A stretch of DNA of 64,000 nt from an uncultured Lachnospiraceae bacterium (GCA_946554445.1 CAMNSD010000012.1:1-64000), one strand, 5' to 3'. Shown: positions 54,011-63,282, counted from the stretch's first letter. Numbers and translations: made by a program. The notes: generated from the letters alone by a model not told the origin.

Positions 54011-55525
54011 TTGGAACTGACTGACATTATTTTACAAACAGACAGAGTGCCCATTTTAGACTACATGGGCGTACAGATTGATGAGGTGGCGCTTCCGGAG
54101 AGGATTACGCCTGTGCCGCGGAGAAGGTGTGGTATTTCGGAAAATCATATTTATTATAAAGGTGCGGGCATCATCTATCAGGGACATTACGTCAATAAGC
54201 CGGATGCGTCCATGATATGTATTGCTGAGAATCCTGTTGCTTATCAGCGTTACAGCGTAGCATATCCTTGCCTGTACCAGAAGTATGGTATTTTCACATT
54301 CTGTCATCAGCCGGTGTTCAGCGATTATGAAGGCGGGTGCGGACCAAAAGAACAGAATCTGCTTAGGATGCAGAAGAAGTTCATGCGGACAGCGATTGAT
54401 GAGATTGTGGATGTGATGGATGTACCTTTAGAGGGACATCAGATTTATGCGTTTCGTTTAAAGCAGATGCAGGGATCTTATAAAGAAACAATCGCACTGA
54501 TAGAATATATTCTTTGTGAAAATTTTAACAGTGCCTGGGATAAGAATCTTTGGGCTGACATCATGTGTTATGGCTATGTGCGTGATCTGGCGGACTGGTT
54601 TATTTCTGACAGTCCGACTCATAAACTAGGCACCATATATGGATTATTACGTTCTATTATGAAGGCTGACAAATATTTATATGAAGATATTGTCCGGGAG
54701 ACTGTGGGGCTGGAACAGCTGGGGGATATCTATATGCCGTATATAGCCGCCAAGATTGTAGAGAGGTATATTCCCGGAAGTCTGGGAGGACTTTCGTTGG
54801 AACATATCACCCCAGAACTGATAGGAGAGTTGTGGAAGATAATTTACAGTGGCAAGGCCTGCTGTCATTTGGAAAAAGAAGAGGAATGGGCACATATCCG
54901 TGAGGATTTTTTGCGGGAACTTCCCAGACAGACTGCTATGGTACGACAGGAGATGAAGATAAAAGGAGGAATGGACGATATGGGTATTAATGGAATTGCA
55001 GCAGGCGGTTATCCGGCATGGCGTGAGACAAGAAAGGTGCAAGACAGTGAGAAAACGGATTTTGGGGAAAAGGTAAGAGAAGTATCAGGGGCAAAAAACG
55101 TAGTTCATATTGATCCGGATGCAATATTTTCCATCCATCATGTAAAAACCGGGGAAAGTGCCAATGTCTACAGGGCAGATGATTATTCCAAGGACAATCC
55201 CGTTTATCTTGTGAAAGGGATTGACAGAAATGGAAATGAATACGAGCAGACAATAGATATAAACAAGGTGAACCCTAATAGCTGCTCTTACACGGAAATG
55301 CTCGCGTTAAATGCGCATACCGGGGATAAATCAGACAGCAATTTTATGACTATGTCCATATTGAAAGATAAAGTGGATAACATTTCTTATCATGAGAAAG
55401 CCGATTGGATGTCAATAGCGCATGAACTTATGAATGATATGACAAAGGCAGGAAGCTGGGACAGCTATTTGCGATATGACAAATGGATCAATGACATTTT
55501 GACCTTCTGTAAAAGCAAATCATAG
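54011..55525 (+). CDS. 504-codon frame joining an unknown protein to orphan M-x-I-x-G-I protein 2
   Basis: Residues 1 to about 320 form a helical protein of unknown family (starting ELTDIILQTDRVPILDYMGV; TTG or TTG/GTG-like start at 54011, weak site). Residues 324-504 start GINGIAAGGYPAWRETRKVQ and continue like small proteins that normally stand alone in this group. A strong AAAAGGAGGA site at 54961-54970 sits exactly before ATG 54980, so this part is probably also made separately. The two reading frames match without a stop between them. Confidence 0.6.
   Translation: MELTDIILQTDRVPILDYMGVQIDEVALPERITPVPRRRCGISENHIYYKGAGIIYQGHYVNKPDASMICIAENPVAYQRYSVAYPCLYQKYGIFTFCHQPVFSDYEGGCGPKEQNLLRMQKKFMRTAIDEIVDVMDVPLEGHQIYAFRLKQMQGSYKETIALIEYILCENFNSAWDKNLWADIMCYGYVRDLADWFISDSPTHKLGTIYGLLRSIMKADKYLYEDIVRETVGLEQLGDIYMPYIAAKIVERYIPGSLGGLSLEHITPELIGELWKIIYSGKACCHLEKEEEWAHIREDFLRELPRQTAMVRQEMKIKGGMDDMGINGIAAGGYPAWRETRKVQDSEKTDFGEKVREVSGAKNVVHIDPDAIFSIHHVKTGESANVYRADDYSKDNPVYLVKGIDRNGNEYEQTIDINKVNPNSCSYTEMLALNAHTGDKSDSNFMTMSILKDKVDNISYHEKADWMSIAHELMNDMTKAGSWDSYLRYDKWINDILTFCKSKS
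54980..55525 (+). CDS. orphan M-x-I-x-G-I protein 2 (internal start)
   Basis: The 181-residue product of internal initiation at 54980 begins MGINGIAAGG. Central segment ANVYRADDYSKDNPVYLVKG then IDRNGNEYEQTIDINKVNPN and a C-terminal helical tail (YLRYDKWINDILTF). Site AAAAGGAGGA with 9-base spacing is stronger than that of the full-length frame. Function unknown. Confidence 0.6.
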   Translation: MGINGIAAGGYPAWRETRKVQDSEKTDFGEKVREVSGAKNVVHIDPDAIFSIHHVKTGESANVYRADDYSKDNPVYLVKGIDRNGNEYEQTIDINKVNPNSCSYTEMLALNAHTGDKSDSNFMTMSILKDKVDNISYHEKADWMSIAHELMNDMTKAGSWDSYLRYDKWINDILTFCKSKS

Positions 55526-55591
55526 TTATTTAACAGTAATAGTGCCAAGGGCATATTTTAATAAAAGTGTACATAATAAGGAGGAAATACG

Positions 55592-56104
55592 ATGAGTGTA
55601 AACGGAATTACATCAGCGGGCACAATCTCAGGGTATGAGCCGGGAAAGACACAGAAATATCAGCAGGAGAAAACATCGGATTTTCTACAGACAATGGAGG
55701 CATCTGAGGAAAAGGCGAAGGATGCAATGAATGGAATGTATTATGCCGAAAAAGCTTTCAATACGGTGGGACCGAATGCTCCGGAAAGTGTAAAAAAAGC
55801 ATGGATGGAAGCGGCCAAAGAAATAGGCGCCAACGGACTTGGGGTAAAGTCAAACGGGATGCTTGGCCACATTTCGCAGATGATGGTGCAAAGGCTGACC
55901 AATCAGATGCAGGGCAGGGCTAATCCTGACGACATCCTGGGAAGCAGTGTGTCATCCGCCATCGCTGCAGTTAGAAAAGCCATCTATGATATGGATAATC
56001 CACTTCGACCAAAGGGCGCCCAAAGTATGGAAGTGCAGCGGCTTAAGATGCAGGAGAGACAGTTTTATCAGACTTTTCTTAATAAATTGCAGTGCCTATT
56101 TTAA
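55592..56104 (+). CDS. orphan M-x-V-x-G-I protein 3
   Basis: A 170-residue hydrophilic, mainly helical protein starting MSVNGITSAGTISGYEPGKT. It has no signal peptide or transmembrane helix. AAGGAGGAAATACG precedes the ATG. The N-terminal motif groups it with the two preceding proteins. C-terminal half (VSSAIAAVRKAIYDMDNPLR) is helical. No known domain recognised. Confidence 0.65.
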   Translation: MSVNGITSAGTISGYEPGKTQKYQQEKTSDFLQTMEASEEKAKDAMNGMYYAEKAFNTVGPNAPESVKKAWMEAAKEIGANGLGVKSNGMLGHISQMMVQRLTNQMQGRANPDDILGSSVSSAIAAVRKAIYDMDNPLRPKGAQSMEVQRLKMQERQFYQTFLNKLQCLF

Positions 56105-56134
56105 TAAAGTCTATTTATGCCTGCAAATATTCCA

Positions 56135-56163
56135 TTGAGAGAAAATCCGCATCGTGTTAAAAT
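56135..56163 (+). promoter_or_regulatory. sigma-A-type promoter for the nucleotidyltransferase gene
   Basis: TTGAGA (56135-56140), 17-base spacer, TAAAAT (56158-56163); the gene starts 35 bases further on. Confidence 0.6.
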
Positions 56164-56198
56164 AGGATTTATAAAATGGAGTATATAAGGAGGTTTCT

Positions 56199-57425
56199 AT
56201 GGGATATCAGGAGGCATATGACAAACTGGAGAAATACGGACAGTTACACGTATTGAAATATTATGAGGAACTTGATAAGGAAGAGCAGGAAGCGCTGCTT
56301 GGTCAGATAGAACAGACAGACTTCGATGTGCTTTCGCTCTGCCAGAAGAAGGAAGCCCTCAATCCCCGCGGAGAGATTGCTCCGATAGGCGTGATGCAGC
56401 TTCCGGAGATTGCGGCGAAAAGAGAAGAGTACACAAAAATAGGTCTTGATGCGATACGGAATGGCAAAGTGGGCGCGGTGCTTCTTGCCGGCGGTATGGG
56501 TACAAGGCTTGGTTCTGATGCGCCTAAAGGCGTATACAATATTGGTCTGACAAAGGATGTGTTTATCTTCCAGCGCTTGATCGAGAACCTGTTGGACGTG
56601 GTGCATCAGGCGGGCGCCTGGATTCCGCTCTATGTCATGACCAGTGATAAGAACCATGAGACCACAACGGCTTTTTTTGAGGAAAAGGAATATTTTGGTT
56701 ACAACGCGGACTATGTGACGTTCTTCATGCAGGACATGGCGCCAGCGTCTGACTATGATGGCAAAGTCTATATGGAGGCCAAAAATAAGATTTCTACTTC
56801 TCCGAACGGTAACGGCGGATGGTTCCTCTCCATGATAAAATGGGGCGTGGTGGATAAGATCCGCGAAGCCGGCGTGGAATGGCTGAATGTGTTTGCTGTG
56901 GACAATGTGCTGCAGCGCATTGCGGATCCCTGCTTTGTGGGCGCTACCATAGCCACGGACAGCGCTGTGGGCGCCAAGGTGGTTAAGAAAAACGCGCCGG
57001 ATGAAAAAGTGGGCGCCATGTGTTTAGAGGATGGAAGGCCTTCTATCGTGGAATACTATGATATGACGGAAGAATTGATGGCGGCGAAGGATGAGAACGG
57101 GGAGCCGGCTTATAATTTTGGCGTAATCTTGAATTACCTGTTCCGGGAAAAGGATCTGGAAGAGATTGTGGCCAGAAAACTGCCCCTTCATATTGTGGAG
57201 AAGAAGATTCCTTATCTGGATGAAAAAGGTGAACTGGTGAAACCGGAATCACCCAACGGTTATAAGTTTGAACAGCTGGTTCTGGATATGATCCATGAAC
57301 TGGATTCCTGCCTGCCCTATGAAGTTGTCAGGAACAAAGAGTTCGCTCCAATCAAAAATAAAACGGGCGTGGATTCCGTGGAGAGCGCCAGGGAGTTGTG
57401 TAAGGAGAACGGCATTGCACTTTGA
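56199..57425 (+). CDS. UDPGP-family UTP-sugar-1-phosphate uridylyltransferase
   Basis: The 408-residue enzyme has the nucleotidyltransferase signature LLAGGMGTRLGSDAPKGVYN and the UDPGP family segments MTSDKNHETTTAFFEE, FFMQDMAPA and VFAVDNVLQRIADP. It makes UDP-GlcNAc or UDP-glucose/galactose from UTP; eukaryote-like family members vary in substrate. With galE downstream it supplies and interconverts nucleotide sugars. AAGGAGGTTTCT precedes ATG. Confidence 0.9.
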   Translation: MGYQEAYDKLEKYGQLHVLKYYEELDKEEQEALLGQIEQTDFDVLSLCQKKEALNPRGEIAPIGVMQLPEIAAKREEYTKIGLDAIRNGKVGAVLLAGGMGTRLGSDAPKGVYNIGLTKDVFIFQRLIENLLDVVHQAGAWIPLYVMTSDKNHETTTAFFEEKEYFGYNADYVTFFMQDMAPASDYDGKVYMEAKNKISTSPNGNGGWFLSMIKWGVVDKIREAGVEWLNVFAVDNVLQRIADPCFVGATIATDSAVGAKVVKKNAPDEKVGAMCLEDGRPSIVEYYDMTEELMAAKDENGEPAYNFGVILNYLFREKDLEEIVARKLPLHIVEKKIPYLDEKGELVKPESPNGYKFEQLVLDMIHELDSCLPYEVVRNKEFAPIKNKTGVDSVESARELCKENGIAL

Positions 57426-57460
57426 TCTGAAGAAGAGAGAATTTGTGAAAATATAACATT

Positions 57461-57489
57461 TTGACAGGCTTGGGTAACATTACAATATT
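57461..57489 (+). promoter_or_regulatory. promoter of galE
   Basis: A consensus TTGACA at 57461-57466 is followed after 17 bases by AATATT. The -10 is weak, but the -35 is perfect and position fits the gene at 57607. Confidence 0.5.
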
Positions 57490-57606
57490 GAACTTTATAT
57501 GGGAAGCATAGTACACTTGGGATAAGCAAATAAGGTAAATGGTTATCGGCCGTGAGATGACCGGTAACATAAATTACATTTCCCAGGAAAGGACAGGTGG
57601 ATGGAT

Positions 57607-58623
57607 ATGGCAATATTGGTGACAGGTGGTGCGGGATATATCGGTTCCCACACGGTGGTAGAATTACAAAATGCAGGCTACGATGTGGTAGTTGTCGATA
57701 ATCTGGCAAATTCCAGCGAGAAATCATTGGCAAGGGTGGAGAAGATTACAGGGAAACCAGTAAAATTTTATAAGGCGGATATCCTTGACAGGGAAGCGCT
57801 TGAAAATGTGTTTGCGAAAGAGCAGATTGATTCCTGTATCCATTTCGCAGGATTGAAAGCAGTGGGCGAGTCCGTACAAAAACCCTGGGAGTACTATGAA
57901 AACAATATCGCAGGCACTCTGACGCTGGTGGATGTGATGAGAAAGCATAATGTGAAGAACATCATCTTTTCTTCCTCTGCAACGGTGTATGGCGATCCGG
58001 CGATCATTCCGATCACGGAGGAGTGTCCTAAGGGGCAGTGCACCAATCCTTACGGCTGGACCAAATCCATGCTGGAACAGATCTTGATGGATATCCAGAA
58101 GGCGGATCCGGAGTGGAACGTGATTCTGCTGCGGTACTTTAACCCAATCGGCGCGCACAAGAGCGGCACCATCGGGGAGAACCCCAATGGCATTCCCAAC
58201 AATCTGATGCCGTATATCACGCAGGTGGCTGTGGGCAAACTGAAAGAACTGGGCGTTTTTGGCAATGACTATGATACGCCGGACGGCACGGGTGTACGCG
58301 ATTACATCCATGTGGTAGATTTGGCGGTTGGTCATGTGAAAGCTTTGAAGAAGATCGAGGAGAAAGCCGGACTCTGCATTTATAACTTAGGTACGGGAGT
58401 AGGTTACAGTGTGCTTGACATCGTGAAGAATTTCGAGGAAGCTACCGGCGTGAAGATTCCTTATGTGATCAAGGAAAGACGTGCGGGCGATATCGCTACC
58501 TGCTATTCTAATGCCGATAAAGCAAAACAGGAACTTGGCTGGGAGGCACAGTACGGCATCAAAGAGATGTGCGCCGATTCCTGGAGATGGCAGAGCAGTA
58601 ATCCGAACGGGTATGAGGAGTAA
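57607..58623 (+). CDS. galE: UDP-glucose 4-epimerase
   Basis: The 338-residue short-chain dehydrogenase type enzyme interconverts UDP-glucose and UDP-galactose. NAD motif [11 protein letters not shown], catalytic Ser in [10 protein letters not shown] and Tyr-x3-Lys in NPYGWTKSM are present. ATG 57607 (MAILVTGG) is the conserved GalE start; the ATG two codons earlier (57601) cannot be excluded. Confidence 0.96.
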   Translation: MAILVTGGAGYIGSHTVVELQNAGYDVVVVDNLANSSEKSLARVEKITGKPVKFYKADILDREALENVFAKEQIDSCIHFAGLKAVGESVQKPWEYYENNIAGTLTLVDVMRKHNVKNIIFSSSATVYGDPAIIPITEECPKGQCTNPYGWTKSMLEQILMDIQKADPEWNVILLRYFNPIGAHKSGTIGENPNGIPNNLMPYITQVAVGKLKELGVFGNDYDTPDGTGVRDYIHVVDLAVGHVKALKKIEEKAGLCIYNLGTGVGYSVLDIVKNFEEATGVKIPYVIKERRAGDIATCYSNADKAKQELGWEAQYGIKEMCADSWRWQSSNPNGYEE

Positions 58624-58697
58624 GGCAAAAGAGTCGGCCGGCAGGCAGCACGGCAGATGGAAGTGGAATCAATCCGTATAGATTTGCAGGTAAATAG

Positions 58698-58744
58698 AAA
58701 GAGCCCTGTATACCGCCATTTAGGCGGTTATACCGGGCTCTTTT
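58698..58744. terminator. bidirectional terminator between galE and hemolysin III gene
   Basis: Long hairpin with outer arms AAAGAGCCC and GGGCTCTTT and inner ACCGCC/GGCGGT, loop ATTTA. A-run before and T-run after allow use on both strands. Confidence 0.85.
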
Positions 58745-58765
58745 AATCTCTATAGGAAATTCTTT

Positions 58766-59416
58766 TTACGCCACATATAGGTACATAAAAATAAAATGAC
58801 AGATACTTCCGCCCATCACAAACAGATGGAAAATCTCGTGGGAGCCGAAATTCTTATGTCTGGAATTAAAGATTGGCAGTTTGAGGGCGTAGATTACGCC
58901 GCCTACGGTATAGATAATCCCGCCTGCCAGGAGCCATAAAAAGGCGCTCTTGGGAAGTGTATTCCATAGAGTTCCGAATACACCGAGACATACCCAGCCC
59001 ATGGCGATGTAAATAATGGAAGAAAACCATTTCGGGCAGGTGATCCAGCAGGCTTTGATGACCATGCCGGCAATGGCGATGCCCCATACCACAGCAAGTA
59101 GCGTGTAGCCAAGGTTTCCGCCCAAGACAATCAGGCATACAGGGGTATAGGAACCTGCGATCAGGACGAAGATCATCATGTGATCCAGTTTCCGAAATAC
59201 TTTTAAAATTTGATCCTTTACGGTGATGCTGTGATAGAGGGCGCTTGCACCGTAGAGCGCCACCATGCTGCCGATAAAAACGGCCATTGCGATAAAAGCG
59301 GTATGATTAGAGGTAGTTGCGACCTTGACCATCAGCGGTGTGGCGGCAAAGATGGCCATCATCATTCCAATAAAATGTGTGATCGCACTTCCGGGTTCGC
59401 GAATTGTAATCTGCAT
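58766..59416 (-). CDS. hemolysin III/PAQR-family membrane protein
   Basis: The 216-residue, seven-helix protein has the PAQR motifs: GSAITHFIGM, SALYHSI, KLDHMMIFVLIAGSYTP and the C-terminal SHEIFHLFVMGGSICHF histidine motif that binds zinc. ATG 59416 follows GGAAGGGATTTT; upstream ATGs are not needed. Function in bacteria is poorly defined (membrane fluidity, ceramidase-like activity). Confidence 0.9.
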   Translation of the reverse strand: MQITIREPGSAITHFIGMMMAIFAATPLMVKVATTSNHTAFIAMAVFIGSMVALYGASALYHSITVKDQILKVFRKLDHMMIFVLIAGSYTPVCLIVLGGNLGYTLLAVVWGIAIAGMVIKACWITCPKWFSSIIYIAMGWVCLGVFGTLWNTLPKSAFLWLLAGGIIYTVGGVIYALKLPIFNSRHKNFGSHEIFHLFVMGGSICHFIFMYLYVA

Positions 59417-59604
59417 AAAATCCCTTCCTTTCTTACTTCTCATAACATAAGATGTTTTAAAACTAATGTTTTCTACAATAATACTATTGATGCGATAACA
59501 TGTAGTTTTCAAAACTATGTTAAATATACTATGATACTACTACTTAAAGTATGCAAAGTCAATGGATTTATGCAGAAGAATTATGAAATGTTTATAAAAG
59601 AAGA

Positions 59605-59871
59605 TCAATCTTCTTCGATCACCTGGATTTCCAGATAATCAAAATCAATTTCATCGATGAAATTATCCTGTGAGAAACGGGTTTTACTGTGCCGTTTAAA
59701 ATCGGAGACTGTGGATTCCAGCCAGATGGGTTTGCTCAGATCGAATTGCAGGCAGATTTCTTCCAGGGCGTGGAATATCTTGTGGGTGCGGGTATCGTCC
59801 CTGTCATCCTCAATCACGGTATCCTTTAACATGCGGTTGTCCTTAAATTCTCTGGCCCATAAACGAAACAT
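59605..59871 (-). CDS. small hypothetical protein
   Basis: An 88-residue hydrophilic protein starting FRLWAREFKDNRML and ending in an acidic tail (DFDYLEIQVIEED). AAAGGAAGAACTTCT precedes ATG 59871. No membrane helix or known motif. Convergent with nothing; its stop is 188 bases from the hemolysin III gene start. Confidence 0.6.
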   Translation of the reverse strand: MFRLWAREFKDNRMLKDTVIEDDRDDTRTHKIFHALEEICLQFDLSKPIWLESTVSDFKRHSKTRFSQDNFIDEIDFDYLEIQVIEED

Positions 59872-60023
59872 AGAAGTTCTTCCTTTCTGCCCTCTGTTAT
59901 ACCAATTACTATACAAACCTGCGGGATAAATGTAAACACTTTTTCTTTTGGGGATTCAATGTTATACTGTGTACAGTATCGAAAATATTTAGACCGAGGG
60001 ATACTGAGGAAGCAGATTTTATT

Positions 60024-61970
60024 ATGGAACAAAGACTGTCTGAGAAGACTGCGCGGAAAAAAATAATCATAAATGGAATATCTCTACTGTTTGCCGTCAT
60101 AAATATATCTTTGGTGGCAAAGATGACCATGTTATTTTACGATATGTTGACGGGATTTTGCAGGTACGGGTTTGATGTTCCCCGTGTGCCTTCTGGCGTA
60201 GGGGTTTTGCTGTCACTTCTCGTTGAAGCAGTATTCTGGGTGGCAGGGGCTTTTCTCTTCTACAGGCTGCTCCGTAGCATGCTCTGTCAGCCGGATAAAA
60301 GACTGATAAGACATGCTCTGTTCTGGGGAGTCTTGTTGGCGGCATCTTATGTAATGGGATATTATCTGAGTACGGGCATGATGTTGTTTGAACGGGGATC
60401 TGAATGGAAAGCAGCATTGATAGAGACTGCCTGTCTGTCTGTGACGGCGGCTTCCTGTATTGCGCCAATCCTGCGTTACCAGAAACCGCCTGTGGGAAAA
60501 ACACAGAGCGTCGCAGGCAAAAGATATCCGGTCTGGCAGGCGGGGCTTTTCTATGGCATAGTTATCATACTATGCTGGCTGCCGGTATTTCTGGCCTATT
60601 ATCCTTCTGTATTTGCCTATGATGCAGAGGGACAGCTTTATCAGGTGATTGCTGGGGATTATAGCACACATCACCCACTGCTGCATACTTTATTTTTGGG
60701 AGCTTTTTTCCGGCTGGGAGGAGCGTTGGGATCCTACTCTGTGGGTATGGCGGTTCATTCGGCGGTGCAGATGTTGTTGATGGCCGGCGCTTTTGCCTTT
60801 GTGCTGTCTTATCTGTATCAGAAGGGAGTTGCCAGATGGCAGCGTTTCCTGATGCTTGCTTTTTACGCGCTGTTTCCGACGAACTCAGTCTTGGCCATCA
60901 GTACCACCAAAGATGTGCTGTTTTCTGCGCTTGTTTTGCTATATACGATTGGGCTTTATACTATTATATGTGATAAGAAGATGCAGATGAATGCCCAGGA
61001 GGCGGGAGCCTTTGTGGTCCTTTCAGTAATCCTGCTGTTGTTTCGCAACAATGCGGTGTATGCGCTGATTGTCAGTATACCGTTTGTATATGCAGGATGT
61101 CGGAAATGGCAGGATACAAGGGAGGCGGGGAGAAAGATTGGCGGTGCGAAAGGATATCTGTTATTGACAGTGGCGGCGCTGTTTTTCTTTGTTGTCTGTG
61201 GTATGGGACTTCGGATGGCAACACATGCGCACAGCGGCAGTCCGCGGGAGATGCTCAGCGTACCGCTTCAACAGATGGCTCGCACGAGGGTGAGAAAGTG
61301 CGACAACAACGTGAGAAGAGAAGAGCAGATAGACGCGGAACTCAAGGAAGAACTGGAGAAATATATTTCTTCGGAGTGGGTTTTTGCGGCATATAATCCC
61401 CATCTGGCGGATCCAGTCAAGAACCGGGCCATAATCCATGACGATCCGGCGGGCCTGATAAAGACCTGGATCCGGTTGGGTATGAAGTATCCGGAAGTCT
61501 ATTTGGACGCCTTTCTGGATAATTCGTTGGGGTATTGGTATCTGGAAGACAGGTCCCATGCAGAGATATACGGAAAAGGTACTGAGAGCGGATTTGGATA
61601 CCTTTCCACGGATAATCGGATTATGCCGGCGGGGTGTGAGATCATACCTCATAGTTATCTGCCGGGCTTTCGCCGTCTGATGGAGAAGATTGTGTCGGAT
61701 AATGCCTATCAAAGGATACCCGTACTTCGGATCATCTTTGCGCCGGCGTTTTACTGGTGGATGCTGTGCATGTATATAGCAGTGGCGCTATATCGCAAGA
61801 AATACATAATGATACTGCCAGTAGTTTTTCTTGTGGCATATTACTTTACGCTCTTACTTTCGCCCACAGTGCTGATACGCTATATGTATCCCTTCGTGGT
61901 GACCGTACCCGCAATATGTTGTTGCCAAAACCATGACCTGCCTAAAAATGACAGTGAAAATATACAATAA
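60024..61970 (+). CDS. multi-pass membrane protein (DUF6020-type, GT-C-like)
   Basis: The 648-residue protein has about 12-14 membrane helices. The loop YYPSVFAYDAEGQLYQVIAG and TTKDVLFSALVLLYT resemble GT-C glycosyltransferases that use lipid-linked donors, with an acidic pair in the first outside loop. A large outside domain lies at about 400-560. I associate this shape with DUF6020 proteins in Clostridia. Transfer of sugars to surface polymers is possible but unproven. GAGGAAGCAG precedes ATG. Confidence 0.65.
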   Translation: MEQRLSEKTARKKIIINGISLLFAVINISLVAKMTMLFYDMLTGFCRYGFDVPRVPSGVGVLLSLLVEAVFWVAGAFLFYRLLRSMLCQPDKRLIRHALFWGVLLAASYVMGYYLSTGMMLFERGSEWKAALIETACLSVTAASCIAPILRYQKPPVGKTQSVAGKRYPVWQAGLFYGIVIILCWLPVFLAYYPSVFAYDAEGQLYQVIAGDYSTHHPLLHTLFLGAFFRLGGALGSYSVGMAVHSAVQMLLMAGAFAFVLSYLYQKGVARWQRFLMLAFYALFPTNSVLAISTTKDVLFSALVLLYTIGLYTIICDKKMQMNAQEAGAFVVLSVILLLFRNNAVYALIVSIPFVYAGCRKWQDTREAGRKIGGAKGYLLLTVAALFFFVVCGMGLRMATHAHSGSPREMLSVPLQQMARTRVRKCDNNVRREEQIDAELKEELEKYISSEWVFAAYNPHLADPVKNRAIIHDDPAGLIKTWIRLGMKYPEVYLDAFLDNSLGYWYLEDRSHAEIYGKGTESGFGYLSTDNRIMPAGCEIIPHSYLPGFRRLMEKIVSDNAYQRIPVLRIIFAPAFYWWMLCMYIAVALYRKKYIMILPVVFLVAYYFTLLLSPTVLIRYMYPFVVTVPAICCCQNHDLPKNDSENIQ

Positions 61971-62023
61971 AAGATAAAAATTTATAAAATTTTTGTGAAA
62001 ATTATACATTCCAAAAGAAATTA

Positions 62024-62032
62024 TGATATAAT
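62024..62032 (+). promoter_or_regulatory. extended -10 promoter before the alarmone synthetase
   Basis: TGaTATAAT at 62024-62032 is a perfect extended -10. The -35 is poor. The predicted transcription start (about 62039) places the structured element at the very beginning of a leader of about 195 bases. Confidence 0.65.
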
Positions 62033-62049
62033 ATCCACGAAGGCAATGA

Positions 62050-62166
62050 GCAGTGCGCAGACATAAGATGAAAAAAGGCAGCTTGCTGACAATTTTTTCA
62101 GATTATGGATGCATAGGGCGAAGCCCGTGAGCGAGGAAAACCGCAGGTTTTTCGAGCGTGCACTGC
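62050..62166 (+). ncRNA. candidate four-stem structured RNA leader
   Basis: A closing stem of 9 pairs (62050-62058 with 62158-62166) encloses three hairpins: TGAAAAAA/TTTTTTCA with an inner CAG/CTG (62069-62100), GGGC-GAA-GCCC (62116-62126) and GAGGAAAACC/GGTTTTTC around GCA (62131-62157). There is no T-run after it, so it reads as a cis-acting 5' leader of the alarmone synthetase gene or an sRNA-like element. I cannot match it to a known riboswitch class. Confidence 0.6.
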
Positions 62167-62233
62167 GGATGAAGTTTATGCAGATGAGGAGATTAGTCAA
62201 AAAAGTAAAAAGCAATCGGGGGAATAGTGAAAC

Positions 62234-62893
62234 GTGGAAGTTATTGTAGATAGAGACAGAGATGGCGATATCGACAGCTGGAAAGAAGTGCAGCTGATTT
62301 ATAATTCTGCCTTGAAGCAGATCGCAACAAAGCTGGAAATCTTAAACGATGAGTTCCAGCATGTACATCGGTATAATCCGATCGAGCATATCAAATGGCG
62401 AATCAAAACACCAGAGAGTATCGTCAAGAAACTAAAGAAGCATGGCTATGAGTCTACGATTGATAATATGGTGCGCTATGTCAATGACATTGCGGGTATC
62501 CGTGTCATCTGTTCTTTTTCATCGGATATTTATCAGATTGCAGAGATGATCAGTAACCAAAAAGATATCCGTGTAATTTCCGTGAAGGATTATATTGTAA
62601 ATCCTAAGTCCAGCGGATACAAGAGTTATCATATGCTGGTGACGGTGCCGGTCTATCTTTCCGATCGGATTGCGGACGCCAAGGTGGAGATTCAGATTCG
62701 GACAGTAGCGATGGATTTCTGGGCCAGCTTGGAGCATAAGATTCACTATAAGTTTGAGGGAAATGCGCCGGAACATATTAAGGAACAGCTTGTGGAGTGT
62801 GCGCAGATGGTGGCTGCACTGGATGCAAGGATGATGTCCCTGAACGAGGAAATCCTGCATATCGAGCAGGAAGGACAGGGGCAGAGAGATTAG
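62234..62893 (+). CDS. small alarmone synthetase (RelA/SpoT synthetase domain only)
   Basis: The 219-residue protein contains only the (p)ppGpp synthetase domain: RIKTPESIVKKLKKHG, NDIAGIRVICSF, and SSGYKSYHMLV then VEIQIRTVAMDFWASLEHK. No hydrolase, TGS or ACT domain, as in RelQ/YjbM enzymes. It makes (p)ppGpp or pGpp from GTP/GDP/GMP and ATP in stress. GTG start at 62234 with weak GGGGGAATAG upstream. The structured leader upstream may control it. Confidence 0.93.
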   Translation: MEVIVDRDRDGDIDSWKEVQLIYNSALKQIATKLEILNDEFQHVHRYNPIEHIKWRIKTPESIVKKLKKHGYESTIDNMVRYVNDIAGIRVICSFSSDIYQIAEMISNQKDIRVISVKDYIVNPKSSGYKSYHMLVTVPVYLSDRIADAKVEIQIRTVAMDFWASLEHKIHYKFEGNAPEHIKEQLVECAQMVAALDARMMSLNEEILHIEQEGQGQRD

Positions 62894-62903
62894 AGAGTAA
62901 GGA

Positions 62904-62931
62904 AAAGAGAGGTATGCCGCCTCTCTTTTTT
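62904..62931 (+). terminator. intrinsic terminator of the alarmone synthetase
   Basis: AAAGAGAGG pairs with CCTCTCTTT around a short loop, followed by six T residues. Confidence 0.85.
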
Positions 62932-63206
62932 GTTAGTAAGATTCACAAATCTACCCATAAAATGAGGAGTGCCCAGGCACCTAGCGGCACCCGGGCTATT
63001 ATGAAAAAATTTATCCATGTGTGTAATGATAACACTACTTATTGTCTCGTTTGGTATGTTTAAAGTATACTTCCTAAATATGAACAAATTATGAACGAAG
63101 TGTAAAGTTATCGTTAATGTTTACAAATAGATAGAATTAAGGATAAAAAAAATATGCAAAATGCACAAACGGCGAGATGGCGATATCAGGAAAAGTCTTT
63201 TATTTG
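62932..63206. other. gene-free spacer
   Basis: About 275 bases with no supported gene; a 34-codon frame from 62962 lacks a ribosome site. Confidence 0.5.
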
Positions 63207-63235
63207 TTGTCATCGCGGCGGAAAAATGGTAATAT
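63207..63235 (+). promoter_or_regulatory. promoter of the coiled-coil membrane protein
   Basis: TTGTCA (63207-63212), 17-base spacer and extended -10 TGgTAATAT (63227-63235). Confidence 0.65.
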
Positions 63236-63282
63236 GAAAAAATAATTGGGTACAATGTCTAAAGATGAGATGGAGGCATAGG

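Noticed and set aside
57724-58335. 203-codon minus-strand frame inside galE
   Set aside because: Antisense to an intact galE with full catalytic motifs.
62970-62998. GC-rich near-palindrome (GCCCAGGCACC ... GGCACCCGGGC) considered as a hairpin or riboswitch
   Set aside because: The arms do not pair well when checked base by base (several mismatches), so no structure is claimed.
62962-63063. Short 34-codon frame that could encode a peptide
   Set aside because: No Shine-Dalgarno sequence and no leader-peptide features; treated as chance.
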